The notes below the pieces were generated by a model that did no database searches, was not told where the DNA came from, and saw nothing but the letters and a program-made list of their open reading frames with translations. Positions 1 to 6,900 of a stretch of 7,445 bases of DNA are shown here, piece after piece. This DNA comes from Candidatus Hydrogenedentota bacterium (GTDB taxonomy: Bacteria; Hydrogenedentota; Hydrogenedentia; Hydrogenedentiales; CAITNO01). A program made the position numbers and the translations under genes. The stretch covers positions 1-7,445 of the forward strand of contig CAIXUF010000749.1 in the NCBI GenBank assembly GCA_903922535.1, written 5' to 3'. The number at the start of each line of letters is the position of its first letter. The stretch's first letter is position 1.

Positions 1-315
1 ACGCCGGGAGTTGAGAATGCTGGCCGCCATGATCGCGCCGTGCTCGGTAAAGGCATGGGGCGGATGCGGGGAGAATTTCAAACCGGCAAGGTGGTCACAG
101 ATTGTGACCACCTCGATCTTTTCCGCCGGGGTAAGTTGGAACATGAAATCTTCCGGAAAGCGTTCGCGGTTTCGTTTTACCGCCTGGTTGAGGGCCTTGG
201 TGGTCACGCCGTAGAAGGCGGCCAGGTCCGCATCCAGAATTACCTTCTCTCCGCGGATGAGCAGGATGCGTTCCGCGATGCGCCCCACGGGAATCAGTTC
301 GTGTATCTCTGTCAT
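1..315 (-). CDS. ORF6N domain protein (partial, runs off left edge)
   Basis: The 105 visible residues match the ORF6N domain, a KilA-N-related putative DNA-binding module common in phages, prophages and mobile islands. Recognisable motifs from the start at 315 are IRGEKVILDADLA (residues 20-32), FYGVTTKALNQAVKRN (34-49), RFPEDFMFQL (52-61) and AFTEHGAIMAASILNS (88-103). The domain looks complete; any C-terminal part lies beyond position 1. I chose ATG 315 because its first bases overlap the avd stop as ATGA, which suggests translational coupling, and because it gives the N-terminal length usual for the family. An in-frame ATG at 333 would add six residues and is possible. The frame closes upstream at a stop at 355-357. 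The gene contains a perfect 9-bp-arm palindrome at 91-111. Family membership is secure; the DNA target and biological role are unknown. It sits where a DGR template repeat or reverse transcriptase might be expected. Confidence 0.88.
   Translation of the reverse strand, partial: MTEIHELIPVGRIAERILLIRGEKVILDADLAAFYGVTTKALNQAVKRNRERFPEDFMFQLTPAEKIEVVTICDHLAGLKFSPHPPHAFTEHGAIMAASILNSRR
91..111. repeat. Perfect palindrome, 9-bp arms, inside the ORF6N gene
   Basis: GTGGTCACA, then GAT, then TGTGACCAC. The core GTCACA-N3-TGTGAC is shared with the site at 354-368. On the coding strand it is read as VVTICDH. It could be an operator, a protein-binding site or a mobile palindromic repeat; the sequence alone does not decide. 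Confidence 0.8.
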
Positions 316-596
316 GTCAAGCAATGTCTCCATGTCCACGATGCCATCTTGAAGTCACAATTTGTGACCTTGGACGCGCCATACAGTTTCTTGAACTCTG
401 TCTTCTCCAGAACGGGGCGTTTGTCCTTCCGGTACTTGGCGCGGATCTGCGTCTCCAAAACATGAAGCAGACCCGCCTGTATCCGGTCGCCCAGTGCGAG
501 GTTATAACCACGGGGCAGCTTGTACAGGCCCGGCACATAGCACAGCACCAGGTCATACATCCGCCGGATGATCGGCAGTTCGTCTTGTTTCGTCAT
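312..596 (-). CDS. avd: Truncated DGR accessory protein Avd (four-helix bundle)
   Basis: The 94-residue product begins like Avd, the accessory variability determinant that works with the reverse transcriptase of diversity-generating retroelements. The first two helices are recognisable: ELPIIRRMYDLVLCYVPGLYKLPR, then the LGDRIQAGLLHVLE segment ending in RAKYRKDKRPVLEK. Avd proteins are normally about 110-130 residues and continue with a third and fourth helix. Here the family-like sequence stops near residue 70, and the tail (KLYGASKVTNCDF to the end) does not resemble Avd. The tail also carries the palindrome at 354-368. It therefore looks truncated or recombined and is probably inactive alone. 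I chose ATG 596; an in-frame TTG at 605 would add three residues, and neither has a strong ribosome binding site. It lies about 90 bp downstream of the putative target gene on the same strand and overlaps the ORF6N gene. The more general 'four helix bundle/S23 ribosomal' family is the alternative label. Confidence 0.72.
   Translation of the reverse strand: MTKQDELPIIRRMYDLVLCYVPGLYKLPRGYNLALGDRIQAGLLHVLETQIRAKYRKDKRPVLEKTEFKKLYGASKVTNCDFKMASWTWRHCLT
354..368. repeat. Perfect palindrome GTCACAA-T-TTGTGAC at the avd/ORF6N junction
   Basis: A perfect inverted repeat with 7-bp arms and one central base, which can also be read as GTCACA-ATT-TGTGAC, the same architecture as the site at 91-111. It lies 38 bp upstream of the chosen ORF6N start, inside the 3' end of avd, where it is read as VTNCD. 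Its place before ORF6N would suit an operator, but it also marks the point where avd loses family similarity. Confidence 0.75.
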
Positions 597-658
597 GAAG
601 TCCAAAACTCGGTCGTGCGCAATGCGCGTGACAAGTGTAAAGAGAAACAGCGCACAGG

Positions 659-671
659 GTCACAGTGTAAC
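659..671. repeat. Imperfect palindrome related to the GTCACA sites
   Basis: On the plus strand GTCACA-G-TGTAAC, with 6-bp arms and one non-Watson-Crick pair. It lies 12 bp past the target stop codon and about 60 bp before avd. It resembles the two stronger palindromes but has a one-base rather than a three-base spacer, so the relationship is uncertain. Confidence 0.4.
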
Positions 672-682
672 GGTCAATAGTG

Positions 683-805
683 CTATGGAGTCCGCGAAAC
701 ACGGAAGCCGCCGTTGCTGTACGTACCGCCCGGGGTGAGGAAGCTGCGGGCAGCCGAACGGCAGGGGTAGAAGTAGTCGTCCCACGAACCGCCGCGAAGC
801 AGCCG
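683..805 (-). other. Putative DGR variable region (VR) at the 3' end of the target gene
   Basis: Encodes residues 696-735. Fixed anchors RLLRGGSW and GFRVSRTP flank two clusters that carry variable-site codons in this fold. Residues 704-708 (DDYFY) are encoded GAC, GAC, TAC, TTC, TAC; residues 716-719 (SFLT) are AGC, TTC, CTC, ACC. All are NNC and each can be reached from AAC by changes at adenines only, as expected from adenine-specific mutagenic retrohoming. Tyr724, Ser725 and Asn726 (TAC, AGC, AAC) fit too. No template repeat is visible in the window, so this rests on pattern and on the neighbouring avd. Confidence 0.65.
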
Positions 806-2890
806 GTAAGAACCCCGAGGACTATCCACCCATGCCTGGCCTCCCGTCGGCGCGCCCGTGTAGTTGCCGTGCCAGTCATCCTCGCACCACTCCCACACAT
901 TGCCGCTCGTGTCGTACAGGCCAAAGGCATTCGGCAACTTCTGGCCCACCACATGCGCGTACTCCTCGGTTGAGTAATTCCAGTACCAGGCGTAATTCCC
1001 AATGGCCGTGTAGCCTGGGTCGTCGCCCCAGTAGAACCGCGACGTCGTGCCGCCGCGGCACGCATATTCCCGCTGCGCCTCGGAGGGAAGACGAAAGGTC
1101 TTGCCCGTGTAACTGTTCACCGTTGTCAAGAACGACTGCGCATCGCTCCAAGACACATACACCGCCGGGCTGTCCAAATCCGCAAGCACGCAGGATTGTC
1201 CTGTCCATGGCGCGGTGCCCATCACCGCCGTCCATTGCCGCTTGGTCAGGGCATACTTGCCCATCCAGAACCCGCCCAGCGTCACGGAATGCTGCGGGTC
1301 TTCCCACCCGTTGCTGTCCTGCTCGCCCGGATAAGGGCCCATCAGGAAGGTCCCACCCGGTATCCACACCATTACCAATGGCACGTTACCAGGCAGCATC
1401 ACCGTCTCTGTTTTGCCAGGGGTCGGAACTACCAACTTGATGTAGTCCTTGTACACTGTAGAGTAGTTGCCTGCACCGTCGAGGTACTGGGCGCACACTG
1501 TCTGGTTGCCCGGTACCGCCAGCGGCAGCGTGTGGGCACGGATGGCCGCCAGCGACTCCCAGGGGGTCCAGTGCGCGCCGTCATCGCTGAAGCGCATCCG
1601 CGTCACCCCTGCACCTGTGTCGGCCCAGGTCAAGCCCAGCGTGACCGACTGGCTGATCGTGGCCGCATCGCCGCGATTGATGACGATGCCGCCCGCGGGT
1701 GGTGTCGTGTCCAGCCGGATGTAGTCTTTGAACACGGCTGAGTGGTTGTTCGCCTTGTCGAGGTACTGGACTGACACCGTCTTGTACCCGTCGCCGGATG
1801 GCAGCGTGTACGCCTTCGTGGCCATCAAGGCTTCCCAGGGTGAGGGCCAATGCGCCCCGTCGTCGCTGAAGCGCATGCGCGACACGCCCGAGCCGGTGCC
1901 GTCCGACCAAGTCAGCGTCAGCGTGACATTTGGGGTGTTGGTGGTACTCCGGTTGCCGTTGATGACGATCGTACCCGTCGGGGGCGTAGTTTCCACGGCA
2001 AGGTTGAACGACCACCCGCCCCACACCCCCCACTGATAGGCGCTGGACATAGCGCGAAATTGAGCCTCTTGGGGCTGCCCGAGATGCACTTTCCAAGTGT
2101 CGTAATAGATATAGCTCTGCGGGGGACCTTCATCGTAGCCGATGACGGTAACGAAGTGATCTGTCTTCCCGTCACCGGTCGAATCGACGAGAAAGACCAT
2201 GGGCCGCCCCGCGAGGATTTCCTGCTTCAGCACGTCAAAGGTCAGCGTGGAGCCGAAGGAATAAGACTGGGCCGTGGGCACGTACTTGGTCGAGCGGAGC
2301 GCCACATACCCGGTGAAGGCACGAATAACGTCTCCCGCCCCGCTCGAACCGTAGAAGTTGTTGGCCGAGTAACGGGATGTTCTCATGAAATCGGCGATGC
2401 AGTTGTCCGTGTGGGGCGCGCGCTGTTGCTGGGCGACGTCGTCCTGCAGCAGCAGCGCCTCGTCGTCCTTCGGTCGAGCGTAGTCCTCGAAGTGCTGCTC
2501 GCTGCCAGCCGGATAAGGCGAAGGGAAGTCGCCGCCGGAGGCGATCGCCTGGATGACCGCGACGGTTTGGGTGGAGGCCGAGCCCGGGATCAGGTCGTCG
2601 AATCCGTTCACATCCCAAAAGCCGACCATCATGCCCAAGGCGGTCGGCCCGCAGCCGTGCCTCCATTCGTAGGAGGGCACGTTGGCGATCATGATCCCCG
2701 TATCCGATTTGCCGAGCGGCGTGGAGACTACTCCCGGCGGTGGTGTGGGGCCGGTGGTACTCCGCGGGTCCTCTTGAGCAAGGGCGGTGCCTGCCGCGAG
2801 TGCGGCCACAAGAAACAGCGGCAGCGTGGCCAGTCGAAAGGATGGCCACATCATTGCGCGGACCCCATCAACATCTTCCTTGAAATTCAT
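683..2890 (-). CDS. Secreted C39-like peptidase / Ig-like / FGE-fold protein, probable DGR target
   Basis: A 735-residue exported protein. ATG 2890 has AGAGGG five bases upstream; an ATG pair at residues 13-14 could also serve. Residues 14-38 form a signal peptide ending ALA. Residues ~60-298 are a papain-like C39-type peptidase: Cys80 in RHGCGPTALGMMVG, His245 in TDHFVTVIGYD, Asp264 in YYDTW. Two tandem Ig-like repeats follow (301-394 and 395-487). Residues ~496-735 are an FGE-sulfatase (SUMF1-like) domain with C-type-lectin fold: MVWIPGGTFLMG, SWSDAQSFL, FRLPSEAQREYACRGG, FGLYDTSGNVWEWCEDD, LRGGSW, GFRVSRTP. The paired active-site cysteines of true FGE are not seen in the GGSW segment, so a binding role is more likely than sulfatase activation. 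The C-terminal segment has the pattern of a DGR variable region, and avd lies just downstream. Inferred role: a surface or secreted protease with a diversifiable ligand-binding end. Substrate unknown. Domain calls are firm; DGR target status is probable. Confidence 0.85.
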   Translation of the reverse strand: MNFKEDVDGVRAMMWPSFRLATLPLFLVAALAAGTALAQEDPRSTTGPTPPPGVVSTPLGKSDTGIMIANVPSYEWRHGCGPTALGMMVGFWDVNGFDDLIPGSASTQTVAVIQAIASGGDFPSPYPAGSEQHFEDYARPKDDEALLLQDDVAQQQRAPHTDNCIADFMRTSRYSANNFYGSSGAGDVIRAFTGYVALRSTKYVPTAQSYSFGSTLTFDVLKQEILAGRPMVFLVDSTGDGKTDHFVTVIGYDEGPPQSYIYYDTWKVHLGQPQEAQFRAMSSAYQWGVWGGWSFNLAVETTPPTGTIVINGNRSTTNTPNVTLTLTWSDGTGSGVSRMRFSDDGAHWPSPWEALMATKAYTLPSGDGYKTVSVQYLDKANNHSAVFKDYIRLDTTPPAGGIVINRGDAATISQSVTLGLTWADTGAGVTRMRFSDDGAHWTPWESLAAIRAHTLPLAVPGNQTVCAQYLDGAGNYSTVYKDYIKLVVPTPGKTETVMLPGNVPLVMVWIPGGTFLMGPYPGEQDSNGWEDPQHSVTLGGFWMGKYALTKRQWTAVMGTAPWTGQSCVLADLDSPAVYVSWSDAQSFLTTVNSYTGKTFRLPSEAQREYACRGGTTSRFYWGDDPGYTAIGNYAWYWNYSTEEYAHVVGQKLPNAFGLYDTSGNVWEWCEDDWHGNYTGAPTGGQAWVDSPRGSYRLLRGGSWDDYFYPCRSAARSFLTPGGTYSNGGFRVSRTP
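1430..1708 (-). repeat. Second Ig-like repeat of the target protein
   Basis: Encodes residues 395-487. It is paired with 1709-1990 and shares TTPPxGxIVIN, TLxLTWxD, GxGVxRMRFSDDGAHW, PWExL, VxxQYLDxAxNxS and FKDYI/YKDYIKL. The shared signature suggests an internal tandem duplication of a beta-sandwich stalk module. Confidence 0.8.
1709..1990 (-). repeat. First Ig-like repeat of the target protein
   Basis: Encodes residues 301-394, starting TTPPTGTIVINGN and ending FKDYIRLD. It matches the following repeat motif for motif, most closely around RMRFSDDGAHW. It probably acts as a spacer between the peptidase and the lectin-fold domain. Confidence 0.8.
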
Positions 2891-2974
2891 GTTTGCCCTC
2901 TTTCTTCGCGAAACACGCGCGTCCGTGGCGGCTCGTTTGCCGGTCTGCTTGAAGCAGGAAGATCTCAGGGGCTG

Positions 2975-3003
2975 ATCCTAGAGGCGGTCGTGCGAAAAGT
3001 CAA
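2975..3003 (-). promoter_or_regulatory. Sigma-70-like promoter for the target gene
   Basis: Read on the minus strand: TTGACT (-35, positions 3003-2998), a 17-base spacer, and TAGGAT (-10, positions 2980-2975). The -35 matches five of six consensus bases and the -10 four of six. Transcription would start near 2968, giving a leader of roughly 78 bases before ATG 2890. This is a sequence match only. Confidence 0.55.
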
Positions 3004-3081
3004 GCCTTCTGCCGTCACCGCCCGTCACTGGAATGTCGCAGCCCTTTCCCCGTATCGTAGTGTCCGGGTTCGCCCGCAACC

Positions 3082-3086
3082 GGAGG
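3082..3086 (+). promoter_or_regulatory. Ribosome binding site GGAGG deciding a GTG start
   Basis: A strong GGAGG lies eight bases before GTG 3095. It selects the GTG start, which adds a signal peptide, over the downstream in-frame ATG at 3170, which would remove it. The ATG at 3088 is in a different frame and too close to this site. Confidence 0.75.
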
Positions 3087-3094
3087 TATGCGCC

Positions 3095-3889
3095 GTGCAT
3101 TTGTCCCAAACCGCACTCATAGTCGCGCTCGGTCTGTTCGGAACGATCGTCAGCGCCGAGGACGCCGCCATGAACAACCCGCCCGCCACAGGTTTCATCG
3201 ACAAGACACTGACCAAGGACGGCGCAACCGTGCGCTATGTGCTCTATGTGCCGCGCGGCTACGACGCGGCGAAGGAATGGCCGCTGGTGCTCTTTCTGCA
3301 CGGCGCCGGCGAGCGCGGCAGCGACGGGCTGATACAGTCGGACGTGGGCATCGGCCACGCCATCCGCAAGAATCCGGAGCGTTTCCCCTGTCTGGTACTC
3401 ATGCCACAGTGCCCCGCCGACAAGTTCTGGGACGTCACGTTTGACAACATCGAAAAGATGATGGAGGCGACGCGAAAGGACTACCGGATCGACCCGGCGC
3501 GCATCACCATGACCGGCCTTTCCATGGGCGGCTATGCCACCTGGATGTGGGGGCCGAACAAGTTGGACCTTTTCGCGGCGCTCATGCCCATCTGCGGCGG
3601 CGGCGATCCGCATGACATGAAGCACCTCGCGCCGGACGCGGACGTGGACAAATTCGGAACGGTGGAGGACCGGGTACCCAAGCTGGCCACGGTCCCCATC
3701 TGGGCCTTCCACGGCAAAAAGGACGATGTGGTGCCGCCCTTCCGGACACAGCAGATGGTGAAGCTGGTGAGAAAGGCCGGGGGCGACGTGAAGTACACGG
3801 AATTCCCCGAGGACGGACACAATTCATGGGACAGCGCCTACGGCGATTCCGAGACGATTGCGTGGCTGCTCGGCCAGCGTCACAAATAG
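3095..3889 (+). CDS. Secreted alpha/beta-hydrolase (COG4099-type predicted peptidase/esterase)
   Basis: A 264-residue hydrolase. From GTG 3095 the N-terminus (HLSQTALIVALGLFGTIVSA, then EDAA) is a signal peptide, so the enzyme acts in the periplasm or outside. Family marks in order: YVLYVPRGYD (48-57), LVLFLHGAGERGSDG (64-78, oxyanion region), LVLMPQCP (100-107), RIDPARITMTGLSMGGYATW (131-150, nucleophile Ser143), LMPICGGGDP (163-172), IWAFHGKKDDVVPP (202-215, Asp210), YTEFPEDGHNSWDSAY (234-249, His242). The triad is intact. This pattern is that of the COG4099 'predicted peptidase' / carboxylesterase group, many members of which are probably esterases acting on polysaccharide decorations; the true substrate is unknown. 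The gene is divergent from the target gene, with 204 bp between starts, and is followed after 18 bp by the DUF5107-TPR gene, so the two are probably co-transcribed. I saw no convincing plus-strand promoter upstream. Confidence 0.88.
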   Translation: MHLSQTALIVALGLFGTIVSAEDAAMNNPPATGFIDKTLTKDGATVRYVLYVPRGYDAAKEWPLVLFLHGAGERGSDGLIQSDVGIGHAIRKNPERFPCLVLMPQCPADKFWDVTFDNIEKMMEATRKDYRIDPARITMTGLSMGGYATWMWGPNKLDLFAALMPICGGGDPHDMKHLAPDADVDKFGTVEDRVPKLATVPIWAFHGKKDDVVPPFRTQQMVKLVRKAGGDVKYTEFPEDGHNSWDSAYGDSETIAWLLGQRHK

Positions 3890-3907
3890 GCAGGAAAGGA
3901 GCCTTCC

Positions 3908-6900
3908 ATGCTGCACAGTATTGCCGTGTCGGTCGTGATTGGGGTGATGTCCCTGGCGGGACAGCCCGCAACAGCGGACGGGGTCCGATGCTGGGAGGAC
4001 CAGCTCACCCTGCCCACGTACGGATGGGAAGAGGACATCCATCCCGTGTTCCAGGAGTATGAGAAATCCATCTACTACCCCTGGACCCGGCAGGACTACC
4101 TCACGGGCGTGAAAAAGGACCGGACCTACAAGACCCTGAACTTGGAGAATCCCTTTCTTCGCGTGACCTGCATTCCCGAACTGGGCGGGCGTATTTACTC
4201 CGTGCTCGACAAAACCACCAACGAGGAGATGTTCCACAAGAACGACGTGATCAAGCCCGCGCTCATCGCCATGCGCGGCGCGTGGATTTCCGGCGGCATC
4301 GAATGGAACGTGGGCCCCCAGGGCCACACGGTCTTCATCATGGAACCGACCCTGGCCCGGGTCTGCATGGGCGACAAGGGCGAGGCAACACTCATCGTCG
4401 GCGCCACGGACAAGACCTTCGGCACGCGCTGGGAGGTCCGGCTGAGCCTGTGGAAGGACAAGGCGTACCTGGACGAGGAAATTCGCCTGATCAACCCCAC
4501 CGACGGCGTGCAGCCCTATTACTTCTGGAACAACACCGCCTTTCCCAGCCTCAAAGGCACGCGTTTCATCTACCCCATGACGCTCGGCTGCGACCACGCG
4601 GGCACAAGCTTCTTTACCTGGCCCGAGTTCAAGGGAAAGGACATCACCTGGCTCAAGAACTACGAGAACATGACCTCGGTCTTTGGCTACAAGGTCGGTT
4701 TTGACTTCTTCGGCGCCTATGACGCCGACCGTGACCGGGGCATTGTCTCCGCCGCCGACCACCACAAGGTGCCGGGCAAGAAGGCATGGACCTGGGGCAA
4801 GGACGATTTCGGCATTGTAAGCCAGATGTCACTGACCGACGTGGGACGCGACGCGTCCCAGTACATTGAGGTGCAGAGCGGACCGCTGCTCACCCAGGCC
4901 GATTTCGGCATGCTCCAGCCCCAGCAGACGGTGAAGTGGCGGGAGTGCTGGTATCCGGCGCACGGGCTGGGCCAGGGCTTCGAGTTCGCCACGCGCGACG
5001 CCGTGATTCAGGCAACCCGCAGCGGCGGAACGCTGACGCTGGACATTCTGGGAACGGGCCTGTTCCCCGATGCGGTATGCACGGTAACCCAGGAGGGAAA
5101 GGCGCTGACGGAGAGCGGCTTCCCATTGACACCCGCCGCACCCTGCCGGGTGGCCATTGCCTCCGTTGCCGAGGGTCCCGCCCACGTGCGCGTCTGGTCC
5201 AGGCAAAAGGGCACGCTGCTCGAATACGACACGCCGCTGGCCATTCCCAAGGTGGATCCCCCCGACCTCACCAAGAAACCCGCCGTGACCGCCGACGAGC
5301 TTTTCCAAGAAGCCTGGCTCCTGGACAGCCAGTCCAACCCGGTCGCCGCGCGCGAGGGCTACCAGAAAGTGCTTGCCGTTGATCCGGAACATGTCAAGGC
5401 CCTCTGCGCCCTGGCCGTGCTCGACAACGAGCAGGGCCGTTATGCCGACGCCGAGGCCAACGCGCGGGAAGCGATCAACAGAAACGGGGGCAATACCGAC
5501 GCATGGTACCAGTTGGGCGTGGCCTGTCTGCGCCAGGAACGGTTTGACGAGGCACGCGCCTGCGGTGAAAAGGCATCGCTGTGCAATGTCTTCTCACCCG
5601 CCGGGCTGAATCTGGCGGGGCGTGCAGAGGCGCGGCTGCATCACTACAAAGGGGCCAGGGCCGACTTTGCCAAGGCGTTGGAGCTTGCCGGGGACAATCC
5701 GCACAACTGCCAGTATCTGGCCGCCGTCGCGCTGGCCCTTTCCCCGCGCAAAGAGGCGAAGCGTTTCGCGGAAGGCATCGCACCCAACGACCAGACCAAT
5801 GTCTTCGACGACCTCGCCGCCGGCATGGCCGCAGGCAGGCCGGAGGAGGGCGTCGGCCGCGCCGGCATGCTGGGCAAGCATGCCGGATTCGCCGTGTTGG
5901 AGGCGACGGCGCTGTTTGCGGACTTGGGCATGCACGGTGATGCGGCCAAGGCGCTCGGCCGTGTGGAAAGCAAGACGGACTTCTTCAAGAATTGCGGCCC
6001 CTATCCCGGGTATTGCCGGGCCTACTATATGACCATGGCAAAGAAAGGCCGGACCGAAAAGTGCCTCGACAACGCGGCGAAAGCGGCGTTGACAGACTTC
6101 TTCCCTCACGGCACGCACGCGCTGGAGGTGCTCCAGTGGGCAACCAGGGAACGCCCAAAGGACGCCAAGGCGCAGTACCTGCTCGGCATTGTCCTTGCCG
6201 GGCTGCACCGCACCGACGAGGCGGTCCCGTGCTGGGAGAAAGCGACGGCCCTTGATCCGAACATTGGACAGGCATGGCGGCTGCTCGGCCTGCACCATTG
6301 GAAGATGGACAAGGACTTGGCCAAGGCCGAATCCTGCTACCGCCAGGCCTTGGCGACGCTGCCCAACGACCAGATCGTGCTGCGCGACCTCACAGAAGTG
6401 CTCACGGCGCTCAACAGGCGGCCCGAGGCCATCCTGCTGGCCGAGAAACTCCCGGCGGATGTGCTCAAGCGCTACGACCTCGGCCTGTGGCTCGCCAAGG
6501 CCTATGCAGACGAAAAGCGCTATGACGACTGCATCGCCTTCCTCGGCGACGCTCGCTTCTCCAACTGGGAGGGCGTCACCTCGCCGCGCGACATCTGGGT
6601 GGATGGACTCGTCGGACGCGGCAAACAACGCTTGGAGGCGGGAAAGAACGAAGAGGCGCTCGCCGATTTCCAGACCGCACTCACCTATCCCGCCAACCTG
6701 GGTGTGGGCCAGCGCTACAAGCGCACCGACGCGGAAGTCTGCTACTGGAACGGTAAGGCGTTGGAGGCATTGGGCCGCGTGAAGGAGGCAAGCGGGATGT
6801 GGCAGGAAGGCGCGTCGCAAATCTCCAGCGCCGGTCCGCCCGCAACGTTCATCGAGGTCACGCCGGTGCAGGACGAGCACGTAAAGAAGTGCAAAGAGGC

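Noticed and set aside
40..465. 141-codon plus-strand frame at the left edge
   Set aside because: Antisense to ORF6N and avd, both of which have recognisable family motifs on the minus strand.
1..605. Template repeat of a DGR in the left part
   Set aside because: I looked for a near-copy of the GGSW to GFRV coding segment on both strands and found none within the window.
2945..2957. CTGCTT-G-AAGCAG inverted repeat in the divergent intergenic region
   Set aside because: Only 6-bp arms, no T-run on either side, and no gene end nearby, so it is not a terminator; as an operator it has no support.
1850..3094. Upstream extension of the esterase frame to position 1850
   Set aside because: This part runs antisense through the peptidase gene and has no family similarity. 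The strong GGAGG and signal peptide at GTG 3095 define the real start.
2891..3094. Plus-strand promoter for the esterase operon
   Set aside because: Several weak -35/-10-like pairs can be drawn but none has two good boxes at proper spacing, so I did not annotate one.
2978..3820. 280-codon open frame on the minus strand
   Set aside because: Antisense to the esterase with its intact catalytic triad; His/Arg/Val-rich translation typical of a shadow frame.
3824..4765. 313-codon open frame on the minus strand
   Set aside because: Antisense shadow of the esterase end and the DUF5107 domain; low-complexity Gly/Val-rich translation with no recognisable motifs.
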